Shown here piece by piece: positions 23,265 to 34,511 of a stretch of DNA of 64,000 bases. The notes beneath the pieces are model-generated. The model made no database searches. It was not told the origin of the DNA and worked only from the letters and a program-made list of their open reading frames with translations. The position numbers and the translations under genes were made by a program. This DNA comes from Symsagittifera roscoffensis. Its lineage: Eukaryota; Xenacoelomorpha; Acoela; Convolutidae. The stretch spans positions 87,147,845 through 87,211,844 of the forward strand of contig NC_087062.1 in NCBI RefSeq assembly GCF_963678635.1. Reading direction: 5' to 3'. How positions within the stretch are numbered: position 1 is the stretch's first letter; the number at the start of each line of letters is the position of its first letter.

Positions 23265-23378
23265 CTCATCATACAATTTCACAGCACAAAATCTTTTTTC
23301 CTTATACTATTTTGGTTCATGCACTAGTGTGAAATAGTAAGAGAATTTTTTTTTTCATCGCATGAAATTGTATAATAG
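23265..23378. repeat. MITE-like fold-back, ~110 bp
   Basis: Starts tgctcatcatacaatttca and ends gaaattgtataataggtg, inverted termini of about 16 bases with substitutions. The interior has no coding content. Confidence 0.5.
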
Positions 23379-23819
23379 GTGTTTTTAGTCAAGGTTCTTG
23401 CTCTGAGTACGCTAAAATTGGGAAGAAATCAATGAAAATGAAAGGCTCTTTTTGGATAATATTGATCAAGAACAGCGCTCTCTCCTCCCAAGTTATAATT
23501 ACATTGGCACCGAATCATTGGCTAGTCAGAAAAGTTACTTTTTACTTTTATTCAAGTTGGTATAGGTGGTTGACGCATAATCTTGAATTGTCCTTAATTC
23601 ATTTAGAAATCAAATCTGTTAATAATTAGTTTGCAACAAATCATGATATTATTAAAAGATTTTACCGCGTTTTGCAAAAAATAACCTGAGACAAGGTCAT
23701 GTCATGAATATCTTTGGTGGAGGGAGATCTTATTTACAACGAAAGGGGGAAGGGGTTGAACCCCGTTTTTTTGTTGTTGTACAATTAAAGTGTTCTAAAA
23801 TCTCTTTTTGGGGGGGGGG

Positions 23820-25320
23820 GGGATACGAAGGCAAGTTTCGCCGCTGGTCTCGTTAAAGTACCTGAGGTCGTTTTGAGCATACACGAGCGCCCGATGCCAT
23901 TCGAGCTGATAAACACTTCTAGCACTCGACCCAGGGGCCAGATGCTTCTTGGTGTAAAGTCTTCAAGCATCCACAGGAGTTCAATTTTTTCGAGTGGCTC
24001 CTCAAGTTGTGTCCACTTAATCTTTTTGATGAGAGTCGGAGCGTACTCTTTAAGTAGACGCCTGCAGAAGCTGTTAAGTCTATCTTTGGTTGCATCCAGG
24101 ACTTGTTGGAAAGTTTTCTGGTAGATGCTTCGTAAAAGGCTGCTGCCGGAGCGTAGAAGATTGGACGACCCATTAGAAAGTGGTTAGGTGTCAGTGGAAG
24201 GTCGCCGTCAAGGCCGCTACTGATATGCGCTTGCGGATGTGAGTTGAGGATTGCCGCAGTCTCGGCTACGATAGTAGCAAATAGATCTCTTGATAGTCGA
24301 TCAGAACCGAGATTTAAGAAGAATGCTCGTTTTATCACTGAGACGAGTCGCTCCCAAACGCCGCCAAAGTGGTAGGCTGACGGAAGATTTGGGCGCTATT
24401 CGACATTATGGCTGCGTAGCGTTTCAGTTGTGGAAGTTAATTGGTTCTGAGCGTAGTTGTTTACGGGCGCCGACGAAGTGAGTAGCGTTGTCAGAGATTA
24501 AGCTTGTGTGTGCTTCTCCTAGCAATGAATCATCTAATTGCCGTTATGCAGTTGTTCGTAGTAAGATTGTTTGTCAATTCCAGGTGAACAGCGCAAGAAG
24601 AGAGGCATGTGAAGAGGCAAATATAATTTTTTTCAGTTGTATTCTTTGTTGCGATGTAGAATGGCTCTAAAAATTCAATTCTTCTATTTTGAACGGAAAT
24701 GGATCATCAAACGGATCGTCGAAACGAGTTGGCGGCAAGTCGACCAAGCATGGATGTAACCCTCTGCCTTGTAATCTTCTGCAGAGAAAACAATTATGTC
24801 TTATTTGTCTGAGTGTTTTTCGGAGCCCAATGATGACAAAACATTGTTGTAGGTTGTTGTGAACAATTTGTTTCTTTGTGTTTAGAATTATCGGATGCTT
24901 TGCTGCGTCTGGTAAAGGTGAGTTTTGCGCGCGAAAAATACCGTTGTCGAGAAAAGGTGACAACTTGCTGCTTGGTTTGTAGTTGATTGTAGTTTTCAAA
25001 AAAGGTTTCTTGCTGGGATTGTTGATAAAGGAGGAGCTTGGCTTTTTCTAGATCCTCCAAATTGGCTGGACGCTTACAGTTTCCCTTCATTGAACCGTCA
25101 AAAAACATAACCCGAGCGGTGTGCCGAACTAATCGAAACCAGTTGGAAAACCGGGAAGAATTGATTAATGGTGTTGTTTGGGGACTAGTTGTTGTAGCTT
25201 TACTTCGTTCCAATGTTTCGTTGATCTCCCAAGTAGGCTCATTATTGAGTAAAAATTGTAGTGCATCCAACCAGAGCTTAAAAATGTTATGGTTCACTTC
25301 TTTTCAAAAGACAGATAACG
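23820..25320 (-). pseudogene. BEL/Pao retrotransposon pol fragment (pre-integrase through integrase C-terminus)
   Basis: Read on the minus strand, the order of motifs is that of BEL/Pao Pol. SRFSNWFRLVRHTARV and an NCKRP segment come first (pre-integrase tether, near 25.2 kb). LSPFLDNGIFR and a CFLCRR zinc-binding remnant follow (24.95-24.8 kb). Then come LISDNATHFVGARKQL (core Asp, near 24.48 kb), HFGGVWERLVSVIKRAF (core Glu, near 24.36 kb) and DLPLTPNHFLMGRP, the family hallmark (near 24.19 kb). Last is WPLGRVLEV...SGTLTRPAAKL (C-terminus, 23.94-23.83 kb). Several frameshifts and stops separate the blocks, and the HHCC histidines are degraded. A run of 13 G lies just beyond its end (23810-23822). 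No LTRs are recognised. Confidence 0.85.
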
Positions 25321-25579
25321 TACAAAAACAACTTTAATGAAATGCCTAAGACGACAACCTATAGTAACAAAAAGTGTTGGTTATTATGCTATTGATCAAA
25401 AGGTTTAGCACAGATCAGTCAACAGGAAAAGTTTAAATTTAAAGCTTAGGCCAATAACTTTTTTGTAAAAAGTCTCGTTTGTTTTGTTTTCGAAAATAAT
25501 TTGTGTCCAATACTGGTTTTAAAAATTTGTAGCGACTTGGGCAGCATTTTGTTCTAAAATTTTTTTTTCATGTTATCGT

Positions 25580-25830
25580 AATTTATATGATTAGGAGGCC
25601 AAAGCGTTTTTTGGATAAGCTTCAGTTTAACGTGTGTAGAAGTCTGGAATCCAGAGACAAATCTTCAAACATCTTCAAATTTTGTCTAAGTGATCCAAGT
25701 AAACGACAAACTGAAGGACGATCAAAGAGAAGGTTTTGTTGTGGAATCCGCAAACAATTCCCAAAATACACAGCTTGGCCTCGTAATTTTCTAATTCCTT
25801 CAAATTTTTTGATCTGATCTTTTGAGCAGA
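25580..25830. repeat. Repeat related to segments at 21.25 and 22.74 kb
   Basis: Shares aatccagagacaa...cttcaaaatxtt and gatcaaag(a/g)...ttccgcaa...cacagcttggcctcgtaat with 21260-21350 and 22736-22840. It appears to be another fragment of the same dispersed, non-coding repeat. Confidence 0.45.
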
Positions 25831-27188
25831 TCATCCCACTTTCCGTTTCTAAAACAGCTTTGTCAATTTAGTCCCAAAAGTTTGAATCATTTATTTTTCA
25901 AAAAAAACTTCTGGGTGATTCACTTCAACAGTACATCAAGCAGGTTGTTAAAACTGGAAAGGGCTTCAAAAAAATATCAATTAATCCTCGAACAATAACA
26001 TAATAAAATTATTTGCTGTTTTGAGCGCTAAAATTATTTAGCATTGAACAAAACAAGCCAAGGGCCATCAGTTATGATTGTTAGCTTTTAAATTATTAAC
26101 TAATTGAGGAGACTACACACGATATTAGTCCTAACAGGGCCAAGAACTTTTTTACAGGATCTCAAGGAAACTTTGGATGCCTGGGGATACTGATATTTAT
26201 AACCGTATTTGTATACCACTCATTTGGCGCTCCTGAAGCTTTTATTAATTCTAGAAAATATTTCATTGGCGAAACATTTCAAATTTTGTCCCCCTGTGTC
26301 AAAAAAGCGGTCCATAATAATTTTTAACAGGGAGCGTTGTAGTAGACTGTCACTAATTTTGCACACACTCTAATACCTCTCGCATTTTTTCCGCTCTTTC
26401 ATTTAGGCCTCCATAAGGTTGCAAAACAATCTAATTTACTGAAAACAGTTCAAAAAAGAACCGTTAGACAGGTTTATCTCCTCTGGAATTAAAAAGATCA
26501 AGGTTTAAATAAATTATTCAACGCAAAATGTGACTTTAACTAAAGAGCCGATGCCGTATATTCAGAAATTGGGTTTTTGTTGTTTGGATTTTAGTATTTT
26601 TGGATTTCCTATTGAAGTTTTTGTTTCTATTTGAGTTTTTTGGGGGTGTTTTTTTCGAACACACCTTCTTATTGGTAGTCGACATCCTCAAAATGAGTGG
26701 AATAGCCAATCAAAAAAATTTCAATTGAACCGAACGAAAGTTTTTTCAAAAAGCTGTCGAAGCAACTGAGAGGGTTGGAATAAGCTCATCAGTTCCCACC
26801 GTTATTCATTTTAGAGCCGCTGCCCGAACTTGGCGCCATTCGGAGCCAATCGACTTGTGGTTCAAATATTTTGAATAAGGCGAAAAATAATGATGCTAGC
26901 CCCTTTAAAAAACTGACTCATTGAGTTAGGACCGATGTGGTTAACTCATAGAGTAATTTCGGATAGGGTACACCGTCTGCTCGTCACGCTATCTTATTTT
27001 CGGCCGGATAGATTCGTGCAACTTCTTAGTCTAATACCGATCCTAATCTTACTCTTATACTTTCTAGTCTCAGGGTGTTTAACTAGTCTCTGCTAGGCTC
27101 AATAGATCTAGGGTATACTGGTTTGTTGCGGCTGCTGAAGTTCTCTTGGAGAGGCAACTAATTTCTAGGTTAAATTCAAATCTCTCTG
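25831..27188. other. Intergenic DNA, no clear gene
   Basis: AT-rich, unannotatable DNA. A short plus-strand open stretch at about 26755-26880 reads ARTWRHSEPIDLWFKYFE, weakly similar to the start of Gypsy-type gag proteins, but it is too short to call. Confidence 0.4.
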
Positions 27189-27216
27189 GTGCTGAAATTA
27201 CAAGTAATTTCAGCAC
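27189..27216. repeat. Perfect 13-bp palindrome hairpin
   Basis: GTGCTGAAATTAC, two bases AA, then GTAATTTCAGCAC: a perfect 13-bp inverted repeat near the apparent left edge of the large endogenous retroelement. Confidence 0.7.
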
Positions 27217-29008
27217 TTACAAATAAGTGGGTTGTTAGTTAGATGGATCATGATTGGTTAATATTAAATACTTTACAGTGGTAAAATATCTAATTTATCC
27301 AATCATAAAATATAGTTTAGATCAGGTTCCACCCATCCGGGTTTTACAGAGTTTTTTAGAAGTATCTTTCTGCAATTCAAAGGATGGATGATGGACGTTG
27401 ATATTTGGCGAACATCGTACTCTTGTCCGGTTTCTCTTGTTAGAGAAGTTCCAGGACGCTGGAGTTAGGGACATCAATCGTTGTGTCTTCTTGTGACAAC
27501 GACGGTGTTTCCCAATGAAATCAATCTGATTTCAGAATGGTTTGCTATGACGGGTTTTTCTGTTTTATGTAGAGAACTTCTTTTGTGTTCGACCTCGTCT
27601 GGGAATGGCGTGGAGATTGTGCGTGGAGGGGATGCCTTGTAACTCGGATCTGTACGTATACTTGAACATCGAGGTGGTCATTGGTCTAGTTCAATGAAGT
27701 CCTTTTCTGCGAAGTCAAGTCGTACTCTAAATCCTTTGAGTTGTGATTGTGGACGGCATATTAGTTGTGGTTGGCCATTCTTTTTCGAGTGTAGTGGGGT
27801 CATTTTGTCTTTGGATGATCGTTTTTGTTGTTGTATGCTGATCTATATACTGCAAAGTATAATTTACATTTTATAAAATTTTTATTAGTTCAGTGTTTTA
27901 ATTATGATCTTGGTTAGTTGTTTTCACAAAAGCATTTTTGTTTTAGTTCGGTTATTTTGAAGAGTTACTCACCCTTGAGTACCTCTTATTAAAAATAGAA
28001 GTGTGGTCACAAAGCGTGGATGTAGCGCGGTGGGTTAGGCCGGCTATAGAGCATGCTCAGGACGTCCTCTCTGGTGGGTTAGGCCAGGAGTGGGAGTATG
28101 ATTTCGTGCGGTTTCTGTGAGAGTTCCTGTTATGTGATAACGTTTTATGTTGGGTTTATGGTGGTCTTTCTTATGTTCCGTTGGTTGTGTCCTTTTTTCA
28201 AAAATCAAATTGTTTTTGTTATGGGTTTGTCTTTCGACTTTTTTTGTGTTTTATTATTTCTTTCTTAGTAATAGTCTTCAAAAGAATAAATTATCCAGTT
28301 TTAAACTGGGTTAATCCGGTTTGGGTATCGTTGGTTTTCTTTTCTTAGTCATGCTGTTATTTTATGATTTGTGGTGTTGAGTAAGCTGCGTTGGTTAGTT
28401 TGTTTTAGTATATAATTCCTTTCCAACCGGGTTAAAGGAAAGTTTGAAACTTGTTATCGTGTGTTAGAGTCGTTGAGTGTGAAAACTTGAAACTGAAATT
28501 CATTATTTAAACAATTCTTCGTGGGCGAGCTGTGCGAGTTTGGATAGAATTCTTGTGCGAGTGAATGAAAATATCAAAAGGTTAGTACTGCATTTTCATT
28601 TTATCAATTTACTACATAGAATTTTACTACATCAATTTTACGGCTAGTTTTGGGGGAAAGTTAAATTACAAATTTTCATTTTTATGAAATTTACTGATTT
28701 TTGGGGAAACAATTTATAAATTAATTTACTACATTTGGTATAAATTTTATCAGTTTATTTTGTGGAAAATATTAATGAAGTTTAGAAGAATTTTAACAAG
28801 TTTACTTTTTATTTTGCTTTTTTGTTTTTTGCAGATGATCGTGGTATGAAGACTAAAAATCTAAAAGAAACATGAGTAAAGAATGGTTAGTATTAATTCA
28901 AATTTATTAGTGAAGAATATGTATAAATTATACTTACCTGTTAGTCGTCGGGGAAAAAACCGTGGGGGAAGATGTCGTGTATCATGTCGGAATTTGTTAG
29001 TAATTTTG
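27217..29008 (-). other. 3' untranslated / putative LTR region of the large retroelement
   Basis: No coding frame is convincing. The plus strand is markedly T/G-rich, as across the element's coding part, so most of this likely belongs to it. A ggtgggttaggcc motif occurs twice (28030 and 28073). On the minus strand a strong donor (cag/gtaagt at 28937) and an acceptor-like cttttag (28861) are 77 nt apart. No matching copy of any part of this region was found at the 5' side near 47.3 kb, so LTR boundaries cannot be set. Confidence 0.35.
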
Positions 29009-30727
29009 CTAGTATGCGAATGGTGTTTTTAGTTTGGAGCAGTGGCCAATAGTTTTTAGTTCTTCGGTGCCTACTGCAAACTCATAAGGTGTGTTTTGAA
29101 TGAGATTATATATTTTGTGATTGTATTTAGTATTGTGAATAAATTCTAATATAGGGATTTCTATAGGTTGGATAAATTCGTGTGGGATAAGGAAGGGTCT
29201 GGATTCTTCTGCATTAAAGGTCTTCGTGATGGGACAAAATATATACATTTGTGTTATTGGGTCATAATTGCGGAGGATGCCGTGGAGGTTAGTATCTTTG
29301 ATGCATTATGTGAAATTTAGAAAAAAGGGCGAAGTGTACTTTGAATTAAGAAACTGAAAACGGTGGTGTGGTTGTCTTGATGGAGTGTGTAGATCAAAAT
29401 GATTTTGTATGAAGCGAAATGTATATGTGTGGGTTTGTTTAGTGCGTAACATAATGTCGTGTGAGCAGTGCAAATCGCGTTCATGTGGTGCAAGGAAGTG
29501 GAAGGTTAGTGAAAATAATTGAAATTTTTCTTTAAAACTTTCGTAAGCTTGCATGTCAGTTAGTGCTTCAGAAATGATGTGATCAAATTTTCGATCAAAT
29601 ATGTTGAGTGTAAATACATATGGTGTTTTGATGAAAATTTTTTCTGTTAGTTGTGGATTAGTGAAGCGGTCGCCATCTAAAAATTGGTCTTGATTAGTTC
29701 GGATGATATTATGGTCATAATATTGTAGTGTAAATTCGTTAGCTCGGGGTGCAGTGAATGTTTTTAGTGATTTTTTATATCCTATATAAGTAAATTGTCT
29801 ATGTGTTAGTGGTGTGGTGAGTCGATATAGCATATTTTTATTCCTTTCTATATCGTTATGAGTATTAGATAACGGTAGGCAAAGGGAATTAGTAAAATGA
29901 TAATATGTTGTCCAATGAAGTGTAGGCATTAAAACATGTTCATCTACAAAACTACGTGTGTCGTTAGTGTCGTTAGGTGTGTTCAATGTATATTGTGGGA
30001 ATGAGGGTAAGGTGATTGCTAGAAAATCTTTCGTGTTGGTGTGGTGTGGATGATTAATATATTCGCAGGCTGTTCCTGGTTTGGTCGGGAATGGATGGTT
30101 CGGGAATTTCCTTGTAAAAGTGCGATAAGCTCGGTTAGTGCTATTTGATGATTCGGTGGATGTGGATGATTGTGCTAATGATGCAGTATAAGCTGAAGAG
30201 GGTGTAGGGGTAGGTGGGTTTGAGTACTCTATTGTGGAAGAAATCTGATTTATAGTGAGGGTGTTAGGGTGTAATAGTTGTTGTTGTAGGGTGATAAAAT
30301 TATCGAGTTCTTGGGAGATTTGGGGAGTGTCGGGAGAATTAAGTGATCGTTCGGAATGAAATGGAGAATAGGTTGGGGTTACTTGTGAAGCATAAGAGGG
30401 GGTAGAAATGGACGGGAGTGGTTTATTTGGTGGGATTGGTTGAGAAGGGGGTTTTGAAAAAACTGAGGAGTTGGTTTGAAAATTATTGGATGGAGATGGT
30501 TCGGAGTCTGCAAATTCATCAGGGGTTTCTATATTAGGGTTATTGAGTTGTGAAATGGAGTATAAAACTGAAATATCTGAATTAGTGTCTGAATTTATGC
30601 TTGATGTTATATTACTAGTTGGAAAATCGGGTGGCGGGAAAGCAAAAAGTGGAATTATTGTAATTGGAGTGTTGAGGTTGGTTGGGTGGGAATTTGAGCG
30701 GTGTAGGGATCCAAGTTGTCGGCTCAT
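29009..30727 (-). pseudogene. Post-env ORF (about 570 codons, one in-frame stop)
   Basis: ATG at 30727 overlaps the env stop in the sequence ATGA. The first 473 codons run to a TAA at 29306, and the same frame then reopens for 98 more codons to 29009, so one stop interrupts a protein of about 570 residues. Residues 1-215 are Pro/Ser/Thr/Asn-rich and likely disordered (FPPPDFPTSN; SNPPTPTPSS). The rest is compact, with MPTLHWTTYYHF, NEFTLQYYDHNI and FQLFSLTFHFLAPH. After the stop comes ILRNYDPITQMYIF. No domain recognised. It has neither signal peptide nor obvious membrane helix. The two-part layout parallels the pre-env ORF. Confidence 0.55.
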
Positions 30728-33343
30728 CGTGGGCTAAAAAAATTATTATTTTGAGACTGAAAAGCGGTGGTATGGATTTGTTCGATAATTTGTTCATATG
30801 TATTTTCATCTTGTGAATGATGTGTCATTATATGTTGTATGGGACTTTGCGATATATTTGGTCTAAAATTTGGATTATGGGTTATTGCTAAATTTCGGAA
30901 ATTTCGTGGGACTAGGGATAATGGATGGTTATGTGGTAGGGGCGGTAACTGTGGTGCTGTAGGCGTTACTTCTATATTATTATGTTCTTCGTCGTACGTG
31001 TTCTGTCTTGTCGCTATTTTTGTGTTATGTTCTTTTATTTGTGCGTCTAGAAGAATTTTGTTTATTGATGATGAAAAAATTCCAAAAAATCCTGCAAATA
31101 GTATGCGTGCTACACTTGCTTGTCTGTTTACTTGTGTGTGTATAGCACATGTGTTATAGATTCCTTTTAAAAGTGAAAAAAGAAATCCTATAAAGTTAAA
31201 CATTGCGTATAAAATAGTTAATTTTTCTAAGATGTAATAGGGCCATCCTAGAAAATCGAGAATTTCATTTTTTAGTGTAACAAAGCTAAAAATATTTATA
31301 GGTGAAATATCTTGTGGTCTGTATTTTTCACCATTTAGATATATATAGTCTTTAATGTCTTTAAAATATCCGCTATAATCTTGTGTATAGATATCTGCAA
31401 ATCCTGCGGTTTCGGCAAGTTTGCGTAAGTTTTGGTCAATTGATTGTTTTTGTATAGCGTCCATTTGTGTTAAAAATTCCTGGAATTGTTGTGTTCTAAT
31501 GTGATGTTCGATATCGGATTTTGAATATATTCCAATTGATTGTAAATCGATATTTGGGTTTCGAGCAATAGCTCTAATGCTTTCGGGTGAAATTTTTTTT
31601 GAGTGATTGCATTAATGTGGGGTATGGGGTAAGAAGATAATATTTATCTTCATCTGGGTTCAATTGTACTACATTGTGGCTATTTTCTGATCCACATGGG
31701 ATTGCGGTATCCCAAAAATATGTTCGTCTTGAAAGTGTGTCAACAAATTGTACTTTATTTTTATAAAAGATAGGGATTCTTTTATAGCATCTTTTATCTT
31801 CAAAAACATATAGTGGTGATACTTTTTTGGTACAAGTATAAAACCATAAAATGTTTCCTTCGTAGTCTAAAAAATTTGATCTATTTCCTGATAGTAAATA
31901 TCCTGCGTAGGGTATTTTTAATACTGCTAGTGCAAGTGATTGTAGGATTTGTGTCCTTTCTAATTCGCATAGTTGGTGAAGTGTTTCTAATTCAGGGAGT
32001 GACATTTCCTGAAAAATTCGCCTAATTGTGTAGTCTAATTTCATATCTAAGTGAATATCGTAGTGGATATTACCAAAATAACAATTATTCATTAGTGATA
32101 GTTCTTGTAAACGTGTGCTTCCTGTGTCATGTGGCTTTAGATGTCCACCAGGTTGACCATTACTTTTTTGAAAGTTAACTGGTATATATGATGTTCCTTC
32201 GTTTAGAGGATGACTTGTGGCATAAGGGTCAATTTTTATTTTTCCAGTGATCATGTCGAAACCTTTTTCGTATTCAACTAATGTTTCAGAATATTGTGTT
32301 TTGTGAAGTGGATTTCTGTATTTGCATGCGAGTTCTGTTTCTTGATATATTTGAAAACGTGTCAATTTATTTTCTATATTATGGATATTTCGAAAATCAG
32401 TACTTTGTTTCCGTGATGGATTTACTTGTTCATATGGAATTGATTGTATAAAATATTTTTCGTGAAGTTTTATCATACGAGCGTGTATTTTTGCTACTTG
32501 AAATGTTGTACATGTATCTTCGGGGAACCAAACAATGGTTGCTTGTGTTCTCGTTGTAGGGTCGCAATAACCTTGATCATTTTTACAAGGTAATCGGATT
32601 CCTTGATAGATCATTGTGTTGTCAGATAAATCTCGTGTGAGTTGTACTTTTTCGAGTTGTATTTTCCAATCGAAAAACATTATTTCTTGATATCCTTTAT
32701 TTTTTGTGTCTGCTTTGCAGTTTGATGGATTATTTATACCAATGTGTGGTATCCAGTGCTTATCGTGTATGTCATAAGTTAATCTTCCGTGTGCGCCGTA
32801 GTATGGGTATTTTTCATCTAGTTTTATATGTCCTTGATATCTTTCAAGTTCTGCTTGATGTACAGAATCGACAAAGACTTGAAAATATACTAAGTTTCTG
32901 TCGGTGTTTTTATTTCTTTTGATATTTAGTCTGAGTAACTCGTTTTTACAATCGTCGGGATTTAGATGTAAAATCCGTTCTATATTACTTTGGTAGAATG
33001 ATTCGTGCTCAAGTCGGTTTTTATTTCCGTTTGAGACTTGTGAACAATGTACTTTCTTTTCGGAAAACGTTGCTGTAAATTTATATCCTATAACTGTTGT
33101 TGCTCGGGCTTTTGAATAGAGTGCCGCTATTACATTTGTAGTTTCTATAGCTTGTGGTTCTGTTTCGCATTGTGAGACTTGATTTATTGCATATTTGTGT
33201 AGTGTTTTTTGTTCATTTTCTTCACAATCGTAATGTGTTACTAATAAGTCTTGGGGTCCTGTGCGGGGAGAAGGATTTATGTTCTAATCGGAGATTATTA
33301 GAAAAAGGAGTTGGAGAAAAATCAATATTTTTAGAATATACAT
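30724..33343 (-). pseudogene. env: env glycoprotein, full-length but interrupted (copy 1)
   Basis: Starts at 33343 with a clear signal peptide (MYILKILIFLQLLFLII), then an in-frame TAG at codon 20 (33284-33286). It continues as an ectodomain of about 580 codons with regularly spaced cysteines (HYDCEEN, SQCETE, VHCSQ, LACKYRN, FYTCTKK, DKRCYKR, IPCGSE). A one-base shift in an A8 run near 31600 leads to the C-terminal frame, which ends at 30724. That part has a long hydrophobic anchor (about LTILYAMFNFIGFLFSLL), a second hydrophobic segment (ILFAGFFGIFSSS) and a Pro-rich tail. About 870 codons in total. Signal peptide, cysteine-rich ectodomain and anchor identify an envelope-type glycoprotein. 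The TGA stop overlaps the next ATG as ATGA. The fusion class is not determined. The two lesions prevent expression. Confidence 0.75.
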
Positions 33344-34477
33344 GTATATGATAATCCTGAGTACGGGTTATAAAATGTTATGTAACCAATTGTCTTTTTG
33401 GTATATCTGTCGTATTTATATATTACTTCAGTTGTTATGAATGGTGGTGGTAGTGATTGAGCCGTTATATTTGGTGGGTTTAATGGGTAAGGATGGTGAG
33501 CAATGTTGTTTAGTTTAACCGTGATTTCAAATTTTAATTGTAAACTATTTTGTTGGAGTATTTGGATGTTATGGTCACGAATGTCTTCGTGGATATCTTG
33601 TCTATATTGTAATCTATTAAATGCCCAGTTGTGGAGTCGGTTACTTTCTGGGTGTTGTCCAAATAATGGTGGGGGTGCTGTGAATGTGTTCCAATCTAAT
33701 CTTAAAGGGACATTTGTTGATGATTGTTCTCGATATCTAGCGTCGAGGTTATTTGGGAAATTTAAAGGAAAAGGCGTTGGTGAAATCTGGCTTATTGATG
33801 GTGTTGATGGTAGGGATAATGTTTCTGGTAGTGATGATGATGTTGTTGTATCTGTAGAAGTATCTATTGGGTCATTTATTAAATTTGGTTCACCTTGTGT
33901 GAATGATTGTGTTGTCCAATATGGTAGTCGTGTTGTTTGGTTTGGGGGGTTAAAATGATTTTCACGTATTTGTTCAGATGTTGGTGTTGAACCTAAGTAA
34001 TCTGAGGGTAGACTTGAGGTGCTACGTTGTGAAAGAAGTCTAGGGGTTTCCGGTAATATGCTAATTGGGTTTTCTGGAGTACTTGGTAATGGGGATTGGG
34101 GTATATCAAAATGAACTCGGGGGGTTTGAAAATTTCTATTTCGTCGTGGATGTATAATTTGTCTATTTATTTCAACTGTATTTTTTTTAACTTAGATTTC
34201 GTATTCTACTTAATTCTTGTGGTAGTGTTGGGTACAAGTTATATGTTGGTTCACTTAGAGGTGCCTGTCGCTGAACTGGTTCTAGTGGTTCAGATAAGCG
34301 AGCGTGTCGTTCTTCAAAAGTATATGGGTTATCTTGGAAAGAAATTCGTGTAGATATTTGGGGGTTTTGGGTAGTTGTAGGTGGTGTCGGGTTTTCTTGG
34401 AATGTTGTCGGTGAAGACTGACTGTGTGATTGTTGGTTAGCAATTTTTGAGGGTTTTTGAATTTATTTCTTCTTAGT
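31547..34477 (-). repeat. Internal duplication unit, copy 1 (2931 bp)
   Basis: Partner of 34485-37415. Its low-coordinate end continues into the env C-terminus and post-env ORF, the native downstream context. The right junction carries ctaatgc as filler before copy 2 begins at cgatatttggg. Confidence 0.95.
33331..34462 (-). pseudogene. Pro/Ser/Thr-rich ORF (copy 1)
   Basis: Same as 36269-37400 with the same A8 frameshift (near 34182) and the same 13-nt overlap with the env ATG at 33343. It lacks the small membrane ORFs immediately upstream, because the truncated env copy precedes it instead. Confidence 0.55.
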
Positions 34478-34511
34478 CTAATGCTCGATATTTGGGTTTC
34501 GAGCAATAGCT

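Noticed and set aside
29009-30727. Post-env ORF as a host gene
   Set aside because: It starts within the env stop codon, on the same strand and with the same A/C-rich composition, so it belongs to the element.
33503-33958. 151-codon plus-strand frame (and its duplicate 36441-36896)
   Set aside because: It is antisense to the P/S/T-rich pre-env ORF. The minus-strand frame has the codon-like, low-stop structure and overlaps env correctly, so the plus frame is a shadow.
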